Positions 49,091 to 59,757 of a stretch of DNA of 64,000 nucleotides are shown piece by piece (within the stretch, counting starts at the first letter, position 1; each line of letters starts with the position of its first letter). The stretch lies in assembly GCA_022410635.1 (NCBI GenBank), contig JAJVDF010000167.1, positions 1,667,261 to 1,731,260 of the forward strand, in the 5' to 3' direction. The DNA comes from Tretioscincus oriximinensis. Its lineage: Eukaryota; Chordata; Lepidosauria; Squamata; Gymnophthalmidae. Below the pieces are notes generated by a model. That model saw only the letters and a program-made list of their open reading frames with translations. It was not told the origin of the DNA and searched no databases. The position numbers were made by a program, and so were the translations under genes.

Positions 49091-49795
49091 CCCGGGTCGC
49101 CCCACCCTTTCTCCGCCCCTGTGGAGGCAGCGAGGCCCGGGAGGCGGTGGCGGAGGCTCGGAGGGAGGCGGCGCGGGGATCTCGCCAGCCTCCTACCGCA
49201 GCCGAGGAACAAGAGGCGGCGGCGGAGCGGGCTAAGGGGAAGTCGCGGCCACAGCCACCTCCGAAGCCCTGGCGCGCCGCCGGGAACAATGGGCACAAGG
49301 GACTCTCACGCCCTCATCTAATCCTGCCGCCGCCGCCGCTTTAAAAGGGCGTTTTCAAGCCATCCAGCCGCCGCCGGAGCCCCTCCCGTCCGCCTCAGCT
49401 GGGCCTTCCTCGCTGGGCCGGGCTCGCCTGCAGCTGCCTGAGGGCTGCCGCTCGTGTGCGCGACGCCAGACCCACCGAAGCACTTCCCTTACTTCTTGCC
49501 TGCCGCGCTCCGCCTTCCGCGTCCCCCTGTCGAAGCGCGCATGCGTGTTCGTCGCAGCGCAAACCTGCTTACTGTGCTGCAGACGCCTATGGGTTGTTTG
49601 CGTGCGGGAGGCTTGGTTGGTGGGCAAAAGGAGGTCGAGGCAGGCAAAGCCCTAGGCGGCGGCGCGGCTTGTGCTGCTCGCCTCTCATTTTCTGTGGCGG
49701 TGGCGTGTGGGGCTGAAGCAGCAGCCACCGTTCTCCGGGTGCAGCGTCTCCATCCACGCGCGAACCTCCTGAAAAGTTTCCCTTTTGTTTTCTTG

Positions 49796-50098
49796 CAGCC
49801 TGACGGTGTTGGGAGCCTTTTGCAAATGCAGATGGCGAGGGTCCTAGTGACACCTTTGCTTTTCAACCACACGCTAGTCGCCCTCTGCAGCCTTGGTTTA
49901 CTAGTCCAGGTTTATCTCGAGGAAACTGATATCAGGTACCGCAAGAATCTCGCAATGGGCCTGAACTCTATCCTGGAGTACAGTCCAGCCATCGGCTCAG
50001 TAGTGCGGCTTATGCCAGGGCCTGTTGTAGTCAGGTCCACCCTGTGGATGGTGTCCTATTCCAGAATATCATCTGCACATAGAAACAAAGGGGCGTGA
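49796..50098 (+). other. Possible divergent transcript exon upstream of RASA1 (weak)
   Basis: A good splice-acceptor-like sequence (CCTTTTGTTTTCTTGCAG) ends at about 49798. An open plus-strand frame follows (MQMARVLVTPLLFNHTLVAL...) with a hydrophobic stretch and no recognisable domain. Divergent noncoding transcripts from CpG islands are common. This is a guess from one splice motif; a chance open frame in GC-rich DNA is equally likely. Confidence 0.2.
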
Positions 50099-50224
50099 CT
50101 GGCCTTGGAACATTGGCAGCTACCAGACACCTGGGTTAGAAACCCGCTAAAAGACAGAAAATGCAGGGANGTAATAAATGATCAGTTCTCTGGGTGGAAA
50201 GATGTGGGAAGTAGAATACGCCAG

Positions 50225-50405
50225 GGTTCAATACTGGGAGAGGAAGGGAGGAAGGAAATGAAGAACAAAGGGAGAAATGGATGAAAGCTGGAAGGGAAGG
50301 AAAATAAAGAAGGAAAATAAGGAAAGAAAAATGAAAGGAAGGACTGAAACAAGCAGCAAGTAAAAGGGGGATGGGAGGGGCAAGGGAAGGAGGGAGAAGG
50401 GGCTA
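50225..50405. repeat. Polypurine (GA-rich) tract
   Basis: About 180 bp of the plus strand is almost entirely A and G (GGAAGGGAGGAAGGAAATGA ... AAGGGAAGGAGGGAGAAGGG). Long purine tracts can form triplex DNA. It lies just upstream of the RASA1 CpG island. Confidence 0.85.
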
Positions 50406-50416
50406 GATCTTATTGC

Positions 50417-50628
50417 ATTACTACATAAGAACATAAGAACATAAGAAGAGCCATACTGGATCAGGCCACAGCCCATCGAGTCCAGCATTCTGTGTCACAC
50501 AAAGGCCCACCAGATGCACCTGGGCAGTCCGAACAGAGGTAAGCAAAATATGCTGCTCCTGTTCGTGACTCCCTGCAAATGGTATTTCAAAAGTCCTGCC
50601 TGTTGCTCCATCCCGGAGGCTACTGCAA
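50417..50628 (-). mobile_element. CR1-type LINE 3' UTR and tail
   Basis: Plus-strand TAAGAACATAAGAACATAAG, AGCCATACTGGATCAGGCCA, CAGCCCATCGAGTCCAGCAT, GCCTGTTGCTCCATCCCGGA. This is the reverse complement of the 3' UTR at 45780-45965 and well conserved with it. It ends where the 43-bp tandem repeat begins. Confidence 0.82.
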
Positions 50629-50634
50629 TGCAAC

Positions 50635-50757
50635 CAGCTACTTCCACTATTCTGGAATAAATTAGTAGACCAGCTACCAGCTACTTCCACTATTCTGGAA
50701 TAAATTAGTAGACCAGCTACCAGCTACTTCCACTATCCTGGAATAAATTAGTAGACC
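50635..50757. repeat. Three-copy 43-bp tandem repeat
   Basis: Units start at 50635, 50678 and 50721 (each beginning CAGCTACTTCCACTAT). Units 1 and 2 agree throughout by eye and unit 3 has one change. The last unit ends at the target site of the foldback element at 50765. Confidence 0.92.
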
Positions 50758-50764
50758 ATTTTCA

Positions 50765-50938
50765 GTTTCAGAGAAATAGCCGTGTTAGTCTAATAGAAAG
50801 TCCAGCAAAGGGGCTAGTAGCATTTTGAGACTAACAGAAGAAAAGTGGCTGGCGTAAGTAGAAGACGTGTCTACGAAAGCTTATGCCGCCTACTATTCTC
50901 AAGTTAGTCTCAAAGTGCTACTAGCCTCTTTGCTGGAC
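50765..50938. mobile_element. Foldback retroelement (copy 5 of 5), palindromic
   Basis: The head TTTCAGAGAAATAGCCGTGT is followed by an arm that stops at GGCGTAAG, then by the inverted arm beginning TAGAAGACGTGTCTACGAAA and ending CTTTGCTGGA. A 17-bp direct repeat with one mismatch flanks it at 50748-50764 and 50939-50955. The fold junction differs from copies 2 and 4. Confidence 0.83.
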
Positions 50939-50959
50939 TTAGTAGACCATGTTCACATT

Positions 50960-52130
50960 TGAAAACTGACTCTAAAATCTATATTAAAGATATAGAAGAT
51001 GCACTTGATCTTCTTTATTGTCTTCTTTTGATGTGTTGTACATTGTCTGACACAGTGTTAAATTTCATGACAGTTGTCATGTTGAATTAGCTGTTGTCCT
51101 CTTTAATCTGCAAAATACCAGTTTATAGAGCAGTGAGCAAATTTTGCAGTGTTCATCCAAAATACAAAGGATGGCATTGCAGATGAATCTAGCATCTGCT
51201 TCATTTCAATAATTATTGGAGGGGGGAGGCTTGTTTTGTTTTTAATAATCTTGTCATTGAAAAAAAAATGTGAACAAACAATTGGGTTTAGACATATTTC
51301 TTTTGAATTCAGTGGTGAAGGCAGTATGTAACCATTTTACATTATTGACATACAGAGGCAGTTGAGGTTTTCCTGAGAGATGAAATTGGTTTTGAATGGA
51401 TTTAAAACCAAGATGCAGATATATACGTGGTAATAAACATTTTCACTATCAGGTATATCATATGCAATAACTTGGAGAGATTTGTTTGTTTCGTTATTTT
51501 CTTCACAGATTTTTAAAAATAATTTCTCTGAATAGCAAAGTTTGTTGAATTTTCTAATCAGTATGTATTGTATTTAGTAGTTGTCTTTTAATCCTAAAAT
51601 CACTTTCATAAGACTAAGTGTTATTAAAAAATGTAAATGAGATCAGGAGTTCTAGGTATGACATTTGTGCTGTGTACCTGTTTAAAATGGAACTAGAGGG
51701 TAGAGTGTAAACCAGCAGTTTTAGCTGCCAAAACGTGACCTTAATGCATTCAGGACAGAGGAAGGAATTTGTCTTGATTTTGAACGTAACTATACCAACT
51801 CTTGCCATCTGCATAGCTGATAAGGTGATCAAGTTGAACATGTTCCTATACTAACCTTGGAAAAGTCTGACAAGAGAGTTTGTCACTGGCATTGGTGTGA
51901 TTGTCAAACCAGGCAGTCAATTATTGGGTCTTAGCTATGTAATCTTGAGGACACAAAACACTTTTGCAGTAGAACTAAAACTGTCATTGGAATCACGATG
52001 GACACGAAACCTTTCTCATATAAACCTTGGGCTCTGCCATTATCAAATTGTTTAGGCATAAAATCTTTATTCTCCTGGTTCAAATTTGCATTTTTCCTTT
52101 ACTAAGAGGGTATTGTGACCCTTACCCTCA
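50960..52130. other. Upstream intergenic DNA, no recognised feature
   Basis: AT-rich sequence without a recognisable gene or repeat family. Short open frames on either strand carry no motif. Confidence 0.4.
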
Positions 52131-52136
52131 ACTTGT

Positions 52137-52545
52137 TAATCATAGAATCATTGGATGGGTCCTCCAAGGCCATCGGGTCCAACCTCCAGCTCAGTGTAGA
52201 ATTCACTAAACCATACCAGACAGATGACTGTCCAGTCTCTGAAGACTTCTAATGAAGGAGAACTTGCCCACCTTCTGTGGCAGACAGTTCCACTGGTTTA
52301 TCACCCTTACTGTCAGAAAGTTTTTTTCTGATATTTAATCTAAATCTACTTCCATGCAGTTTCATCCCAATGCTTCTAGACTTTCTATGTGCCAATGAGA
52401 ACAATGCTGAACCCCTCTGCTCTGTGACAGCCTTCAGATTTTTGTAGACCACTATCGGGTCTCTCAGTCTTCTCTTTTGCAGAATAAACATCCCTAGATC
52501 CTTTAACTCTCATCTGAACCTGCTCCAGTTTATCAATATCCCCAA
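52137..52545 (-). mobile_element. CR1-type LINE 3' end
   Basis: The classic CR1 terminus on the minus strand: plus-strand CATAGAATCATTGGATGGGT, CCATCGGGTCCAACCTCCAG, GGCAGACAGTTCCACTGG, AATGCTTCTAGACTTTC, CTCTTTTGCAGAATAAACAT and CTGCTCCAGTTTATCAATAT. It is well preserved and shares landmarks with 1980-2400. Confidence 0.87.
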
Positions 52546-53139
52546 ATATGTTTTTGGGACTGCTATCCTACACAACCACCCATCTTTGTGCATTTGTATA
52601 AATAACTACTTTGGTACCTGGGGATTTCCGACATACTGGCCACGTTTTCTGGGCCACATTGATTGACAGATTATGTGCTGCTTTTGTTCATCCCACTATC
52701 TCCACTGCTGCTGTGAGTGTTTTCATGCCAAAAGTGCTGCACTTTTTACACTTTTGACCTCAAAATATGGAAGCATGGACCATGCCAGCTAAAACATCCA
52801 ATAATTTGTATTATTCTTTCCAAAGCCTGATGGACATTCATATGCTTGAAATTTCAATAGTTTGAAGAAGCCGATACAGCCCTACTGTGTGTTTGTGTCC
52901 CTTCACTAACATGTGTTGATGACACATGGATATATAGTTTTAGGCATAGTTCATATTTCACTTCATAAATAATATTTTCCTACTATGCTTCATTGGCCAG
53001 AGTATTCTTTGTAACACTTTTCAAATACCTAACATATAGACAGGTTCCCCCAAGCAACTTTCTGTTATTAGAAAATATGTTTCTGTGGGCAAGACTGAGC
53101 GCAGATTGCCTAAGAAGGAAATCTGCCACCCAAAGTTAG

Positions 53140-53240
53140 CTTTGGTACAAGCTGGGAACTGTAGTCTGCAGGGCAGGGCTCCACGCAGGCTGAAGAGGCT
53201 GTCTGCTGTTCAGAGTATAGTTCCCAGCATGCTTCTCCGA
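53140..53240. promoter_or_regulatory. Paired ZNF143/THAP11-like (SBS) motifs in inverted orientation
   Basis: GCTGGGAACTGTAGTCTGCA at about 53152 and AGTATAGTTCCCAGCATGCT at about 53214 are inverted versions of the ACTACAATTCCCAGCATGC-type binding site. They lie about 4 kb upstream of RASA1. Such motifs are also spread by some repeats, so function is not established. Confidence 0.4.
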
Positions 53241-53249
53241 AAGCACAAT

Positions 53250-55510
53250 AACAGCTGACTAGAACATTGGAAAATCTTTTACCAAAAATGGTTTCTGAAG
53301 ATCAATATGGGTTTGTTAAAGGAAGGCTAATAGCTGACCCGGTAAGGATTTTGATAAACGTATTATTTCATGTGAAAAAGTATAGTAGGAAGGCAGCGTT
53401 ATTGAAATTAGATGTATATAAAGCCTTTGATTCTGTGAACCATCAGTATTTAATCAAAATATGTGAGAAANATGGATGCGGTAATCAATTTACAGAATTA
53501 GTAGCAGAAATATATAAAGACAATGTAGCAAGAATAAGGGTTAATAATGGAGTGTCAGAAGCATTGCAGGTGAAAAATGGGGTAAAGCAGGGTTGTCCCC
53601 TCTCACCCCTACTATTTGCAATGGCCATGAAACCTTTGGCAAACCAAATTAAATACAACTTAAATATTATTGGATATAGAGTCGAACAGGAAGAGATAAA
53701 AGTTAATCTGTATGCTGATGACGCATTAATTATTCTGGGAGATCCTGTAAACTCCCTTCCCTATTTGATTACAGAGATAGAGAACTTCGAAATAATCTCT
53801 GGGTTAAAAATCAATGTTATTAAATCAGAGATATTTACAATTAATGTATCTAAGAGAGAATTGAGAGATATAGCTCACATCTCCCACGTCAAGATAGGAA
53901 ATAAAACTATGATATACTTGGGTGTTAAAATACATAAAAATCCAGATAAAATAGTTGATGTCAATTATAAACCTCTATGGAGGAAGGTGGCTAATATATT
54001 AAAACACTGACCTCATAAAAATTGGAAACTTTTTACTAAAAAGAATGCTTTTTAAATGATTATACTTCCGAAATTTTTATTTTGCTTCCAGACAGTACCA
54101 GGGTTTATCATTACTCATACATTAAGTGGTTGGGAGAAAGAAATTAAAAAATGGACTAGACTCCCAAAATAGGAGAATTGGTAATTCTATTTTCTTTTCT
54201 CCGCAACAAGAAGCAGGATGGGATTTCNCATTCCTAGCATCATATTATGAAGCTTATCAAATGGTTAGAATTATTGACCTAGAATATTGGGAACAAAATA
54301 AATCAGTCAGAGTGGAGAAAATTATGAATTGTATGAAGAATTCTTCTATGTTTTTGGATAAGATGGATATTTTAAAAAGGAATTCGTGGTTATCCCCCCT
54401 CATAGCAATTTGGAAAATTTGGACAAAATATTACAGAAAATTAATAGATTCCCCAGTTTTAATTGCGCCATTGAAATATATAAACCTGAGAGTAGATTCA
54501 AGATTAGATACTTATCTTAGGAGTTTCTCAATAAAGAGGGTTAGAGTTCTGTTTACAACGGGAGGCTTCCCTCTTTCAATTCAACAAATTAGGAGTATGA
54601 TGGGAATTATAAATCAATGGCTTCAAGAAACTGCTTTGTACTCATTTATAACCCAACGACAAATTAAAATCCTAATGCAGACACATAAGAATTATTTTGA
54701 GAAAACAGAAGACAGAATTATGAAAAAAACGTGTATTTTCGGGAGACTATATCAAGAAATATTAAGGGTCATATATAACAATCAATAGAAGATAAAACAA
54801 ATATGGACTTGAGAATTTTTAAATATGGAGCTATGTTGGGAGAAATGGTTGAAAAAAATAAATTTAATAAAATAGTAAAATTTAAGGAAACAGAATTTAA
54901 AATCTTGACACGCTGGTATAGGACCCCTGCTCAATTGTCACACAATGTTGGAGTTCCATCAAGCTGTTGGCATTTATGTAATAGCAGGGGGACTTACCTT
55001 CATATGTGGGCTCAATGTCTGGAAATCCTCCAATTTAGGAGGAAAGTGGCAAGGGAGTTTCAAATAATTACAAATATAGATATTCCAATAGATGATATCT
55101 ATTGGTTAACTTTAAGACCAAACGGTTTGAATCTACAATATGAGATTCCTGGTTAAAAGGGCCATCTGGGCAGCACATCTGGTAGTTGCCAGAGGTTGGA
55201 AGGACAAACAAAAATGGGATATCGATTGATGGTATGATTACTTAGCAGATTTCTTTATCTAGGAGGTAATACGAGAAAAAAGACTGTTTTTACAAGGTAT
55301 TAGGATAAAGAATACTTGGGTAAAAAAATTGGAAGTGTTTAATAGATTTTGGTGTCCATCATCAACAGAATGTAATAAGGTATACATTGCAGCTTATTTT
55401 GTATCTAAAATTGATGTAATTTTATTCTGTCAATGTTTGTGTCTAACCAAGGATGTGGGTGGAGGGAGGGTTAATTATATTATTATTATTTTTCCTTTGG
55501 TTGCCTTCAA
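53250..55510 (+). mobile_element. 5'-truncated L1-type LINE, ORF2 remnant
   Basis: The first open frame (247 residues, 53267-54010) carries DQYGFVKGR, KLDVYKAFDSVNH, VKQGCPLSPLLF, the RT active site YADDA, KINVIKSE and YLGVKI. A second frame (54126-54788) and a third (54803-55156) continue the ORF2 C-terminus. The third includes a Cys/His knuckle, C-x3-C-x7-H-x4-C, as in L1 ORF2. Frame breaks lie near 54010-54130 and 54788. It is related to the copy at 35579 and ends in ATTATTATTATT. The 5' part including the endonuclease is absent. Confidence 0.85.
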
Positions 55511-55619
55511 TAAATATATATTTAAACCTATTTGGACTGTGGCTACTGCTACTTCATGAAGCGGCTAGGCACCCAAGCTTTTAAATAAGCTCTTGTCATC
55601 GTAAAAAAAAAGCTGTAGA

Positions 55620-56930
55620 AAAGCAAGCAAAAATACAACTTAAAACCATAAACAGGAAACAAAAATTCTGCCTGAAGATGAGAAACTGGGAGCTGGTTGT
55701 TTTTATTGTTGACAACTGGCACCTGGTTTATATTTGCGCTTTTAAGCTATGCCTTGATTGTTAATGCAATGAGCATTTTGATTTACAATGATGCATTGCT
55801 TTTCTTTAGGCCTATTTTTCTTTGCTTGCATTGTAAAATATTAATGTATATACCATTATACTTAATCATTTCTCCCAAGGTACCATTATACTGTTAAAGC
55901 ACTGTAACAGNTGTGAGAAGTTATTAATTATTTTAGGAATACGTTTTGATCCATTTACTGTTCATTAGAGATCGAAAGTAGCTGTTGTCACATGATTTCT
56001 AGTATAAATGGCCTCATGTTCTGAGTGCTCAAGTCAGCATCATTAAAAAAAACCTAACTGGAAAAATATCATATGGTGTAACAAGAAATACTTCCTTCAC
56101 AAAATGTTATGTCTCAGCTTCCTAAATCTGTAAGATAAGCTTGTGTTTTTTTCTGTATTAGGCTGTTGTCCATGTGCCATTCCAGGACAGCACACAGACC
56201 CTGGCAAAGACTCTACAGTTTATCAGAGCAGCACATGGACACCCTTTAGGATCCTTTCTGGAACAGAATAAAATCCAGTGCTGAAAGGGGTTTATATTCT
56301 AAGCTTTCATAACGAAAGGAACGTAAAATTAAAAGTAAATGGAATGAAAACTTTACAAAAATAGGGGTAAATCCAAATATTACTATTACTTAAATACTAT
56401 TACTTAATATTGCAATTGCTTAAACCCACATAACAAAATATTGCTTGATGAAAGCTTCTCTGGTTTGTTTACTGACATTCTTCATCATGGCATTTCTTGT
56501 GGCCTTTTATTATGATTTTATTATTGCATTATTATTTGAATGCCACTGAAGTAGTATTAGGCAGCTTGCTGTATTACTACGTGGGACATTGGATCCTTTT
56601 ATACAAACCACGGAATGTTACTGATCGAAACATGTCTGGCTTTATACTCTCAAGTGATTCTCTAACCCACTGGGAGTTGACCTGCATCCTATGTATCATT
56701 CTGTTATAGCTTTGCATTGTTTTATCCATGTCGGATTTTATGAACTTTTATATTGCTCCAGAGTAATAGAGTTATATTTGACTATTTATCTGTAATATAT
56801 CATTTGCTGTTCTGTTGTACTGGTAACGTTTTGCTCTCTTTTTCTGATACCTTTTCATAGCATGCTACAACACCAGAGCTCAATCACTTTCTTTGGAACT
56901 AAAGTTGAACTAAAGATTGTTTAGGGCAGG
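55620..56930. other. Intergenic DNA, no recognised feature
   Basis: AT-rich stretch after the second L1. No repeat family or gene was recognised. Confidence 0.4.
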
Positions 56931-56937
56931 GCTACCA

Positions 56938-57036
56938 GATAAAATCCAAGATAGAAGTTTACACCTAAAATGGATATGGAAAAACCCATTAAAGGTGCAA
57001 ACTTCTATCTTAGATTTTATCTGGCAGCCCTAGTTT
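56938..57036. mobile_element. About 100-bp hairpin MITE, possibly hAT-like
   Basis: Terminal inverted repeats of about 40 bp: left AGGGCTACCAGATAAAATCC / AAGATAGAAGTTTACACC, right GGTGCAAACTTCTATCTTAG / ATTTTATCTGGCAGCCCT. The arms enclose a loop of about 25 bp. No coding capacity. Confidence 0.78.
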
Positions 57037-57637
57037 AAAAGTGTGATCACGTTCTTTTCTGACTGTTATCAAACCAGATAGCTGTATACTATTTCTTTAA
57101 CTGCAGGTGTTTCTGATAGTGTAACAAATGATGCCAAAAAGGGATTTCCTATCTTTGAGAAAATCAAAGAAAAAAAAGATACCCATAGTATTTGTGATAT
57201 GTTGCAAAACTTTGTGCTGGATTTCAAAACTTGCAGCATAAAATATATTTTCTCTACTATTTTTCAAAAGTACCTGTTGCCATTTTCTTGACAATTCAAA
57301 GAATCTATTTACTATCTTGCTTTCTGTTGTAGGCAATTTGCAATAGATAAAGATAGACTGATTCTAAAAGGTAGATGTTTAATTATAAAACATAAAGGTG
57401 ATATACTTGTGTTGTTGTGGCATAGAAACAAGAAGTGAATACTTCTCAAATATGCTTCATGACAGTTGTGACTGCCCTTAATGAGTGCTTTACTTAGAAG
57501 AGGCAGAAATGGGAAAGGCATAAACACGTGTCAAAGCAGGAAAATAGACTAAACAGTGCATATTTTCTGGTTGGGGGATGTGGTTTGGAGGCAGTAATTT
57601 TAGCAGTTACAAGAAAATAAAGGGGCTTGTGAGAATA

Positions 57638-57852
57638 TACAGGGTGCTTCAAAAATGTATACACACTGTGAACTTCCATAGAAAATTTATTTACTGTTAT
57701 ACTGTTCTACAAAGTTAAATAAATAACAAATGTTAATACTGTTCAAATTGGTGACCTGCAGCATCAATACAATTCTGAGTACGAGTCACCACTGATTCTG
57801 TACATTGTATGGAAGTTCAAAGTGTGTATACATTTTTGAAGCACCCTGTATA
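57638..57852. mobile_element. Mariner-type MITE, about 215 bp
   Basis: Near-perfect terminal inverted repeats of about 42 bp (ACAGGGTGCTTCAAAAATGT ATACACAC ... GAACTTCCAT, and the reverse at the right end), with TA at both borders. The internal sequence is short and non-coding. The inverted ends produce two similar short open frames beginning MEV.SVYTFLKHPVY. Confidence 0.85.
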
Positions 57853-58059
57853 TTGTACTCTTGAGAAAAAAACCCTCCTTTTTCTCATCAAGTTAATGTA
57901 TGTACAGTATTTATATGCATCTGACAGACAAGTTGAATGTTTTTTGTACGTAACAGCTATTTTTACTTTCACACATAGTCACTTTTTTCTCTTTTGTTTA
58001 AAACTTGTGTTTTGCAAAATAAAATTACTGAACTTCAACAAGAATTTAGAAAAACTGAA

Positions 58060-58680
58060 TATTATTTAATTAAGAAAATAATAATACAACATAGACCTCA
58101 CTTTACAGCTGCTAGAGTTAATCGAAGCACCACTAACACGGTATCCATACTTGGGCAACTGCGAGAAAAATGTTGGGAACAAAACAAGTCTATGTGATGT
58201 TTGATCATCCAACTACATGGTCAAATGCAGCAGCAACCTTTCCAAGCCCTTCCCAACAGTGTCAAGCAAGGTGTGTACTTGCATCAAACCTCTTCACAAT
58301 CTCCTTCAACTATTTATCACTGACACTAATGCTCTTATTTCTCATTCAGGGACTTTGTATAGCATCCTGCTTTACAGAAGCTGTCAAGCTCTTTTGTCTA
58401 GAAGTTAGCTTGAAGAAATCAGAGGTCCTGCATCAGGTTGCACCCCAGGAAGAATACTACTGGAGCAATCTGCTAGGACAAGGTAGCCAANGTTTGGATG
58501 GTCGTTTGGGGTTGGACAATGTCCACGCTGGCCGTGAAGCTCACAAAGTTTTGGAAATATCTTATACAAGTGACATAACCTTATGTCCTCCTCCAACGGT
58601 GACATAACTTCTTGCACCACTGAGATAGTCTCCCTTGGTAAATTGGGACATGAAAACATATGCCACCTGCAATGCAGCAT
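58060..58680 (+). mobile_element. Decayed LINE reverse transcriptase fragment
   Basis: Translated pieces HFTAARVNRSTTNTVSILGQ, LREKCWEQNK and, later in another frame, ISLKKSEVLHQVAPQ-like text (VSLKKSEVLHQVAP) match a common non-LTR RT pattern. In that pattern a GFR..RGTTD...RQLQEKC.EQN block precedes a TISL.KT.V.HQ.AP block. The YADD region is lost and the frame is broken by indels. I cannot assign the clade. Confidence 0.6.
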
Positions 58681-59480
58681 GGTTTGGTTTACCAATTGCT
58701 AGTGCACATGTACACCTTCCTTAATAAGTCTATCAGTCTACAATATCCAATGCAGATCAAGCATACTAAAAAGGAAATATGGCCAAATGTGCCCCCCAAC
58801 ACACCCAAATAGACAGAAAGGCCCCAAAGCTAAGAATATTTGTTTCTAGCCCAGATAAATGGTACGTGACTGCATCATCATTCAAACTGCCATGCCATGT
58901 TTGGAATCAGCAAGCCTGCCTATTCCAGATTTATTGGTTTGGAATGGGGGTCTTTCTGTACAAAAAGCCTTACATTGAAAACCGCAAACTGCTTAGGTCT
59001 GCCTCTTGACAGAAAAAAAAATCATCGAAGAGATAACTTCTTGAAAAAACACATTTGGGGTCATCCATATACTGTATTTTAGGACAATGTTGAAGTCTGA
59101 ACCTGGATCTTGCACATAATGTGAACACTTACACAGTATTACTAAACAGGAATATGCGGCAAGTAATGCTTCCTCACTTCTCGTTCCTGATTCATAACGT
59201 GTTGTAAGACAGTTTGTACTAGAGAGTGCAAGTTTCTGAATTATCCAGAACCACAGTTTGTTCGTCAGACAGGTTTTGCAGGAAAACAAAAATAGCTAAT
59301 CTTGCTATTCCACATACCTAAAGAGTTTACTTGGTGGAATACATGGAATATAATTATGTTCACAAACAGATACGACTGAGGAAGTTTATTATTTTGTTTG
59401 CACAGAATTCAATAATGCATTGTTGAGATCTTTACAACAAGGGTTGCCATATTTCATGTGAGAATATCTGGAAACTTCTG

Positions 59481-59495
59481 CCCCCCCCCCCCCCC
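59481..59495. repeat. 15-base C homopolymer
   Basis: An uninterrupted C run of 15 bases just before the SINE at 59550. Length may be unreliable. Confidence 0.9.
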
Positions 59496-59549
59496 AAATC
59501 ATGCTTTTTCTGCCTCAGGCCATGCCTCAGGTTTGCTTGTTGGAGTGTC

Positions 59550-59757
59550 ACATTCTTCTCGAAGTCTCCATGTTCGATTCTGCATTCCTCCATAAAGCCA
59601 GCTGGGTGACTTTGGGCATTCACAGTTCTTTGTACTGTCTCACCCACACTTATTTCACAGGATGTCTGTTGTAAAGAGGAGGACATAAGGTTATGTAAGC
59701 TGCTTTGATTCCCTTCAGGTTGAGAAAAGGGCATATAAAAATCAATTCACCTCCTCT
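59550..59757 (+). mobile_element. tRNA-derived SINE, hybrid of family B body and family A tail
   Basis: The B box GTTCGATTCTGC and body AAAGCCAGCTGGGTGACTTT ... TTTCACAGGATGTCTGTTGT resemble family B. The 3' part, GCTGCTTTGATTCCCTTCAG, TTGAGAAAAGGGCATATAAA and CCTCTTCTTTCT, is the family A type tail. Confidence 0.7.

Larger units (their letters stand above)
48400..49760. promoter_or_regulatory. CpG island promoter of RASA1
   Basis: This is a GC- and CpG-rich block in an otherwise AT-rich window. It covers exon 1, the 5' UTR and about 700 bp upstream, with (GCC)n and CAG/CTG runs. On the minus strand a TTTTAAAG TATA-like sequence lies at about 49341-49347, followed by a GGC-repeat stretch. 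A start site near 49300 is possible but unproven. The island marks the RASA1 promoter and may be bidirectional, as CpG islands often are. Confidence 0.85.

Noticed and set aside
48394..49344. Plus-strand 316-residue open frame over the RASA1 first exon
   Set aside because: It is the antisense shadow of RASA1 exon 1 in GC-rich DNA. The minus strand carries the conserved protein with correct splice donor and phase.
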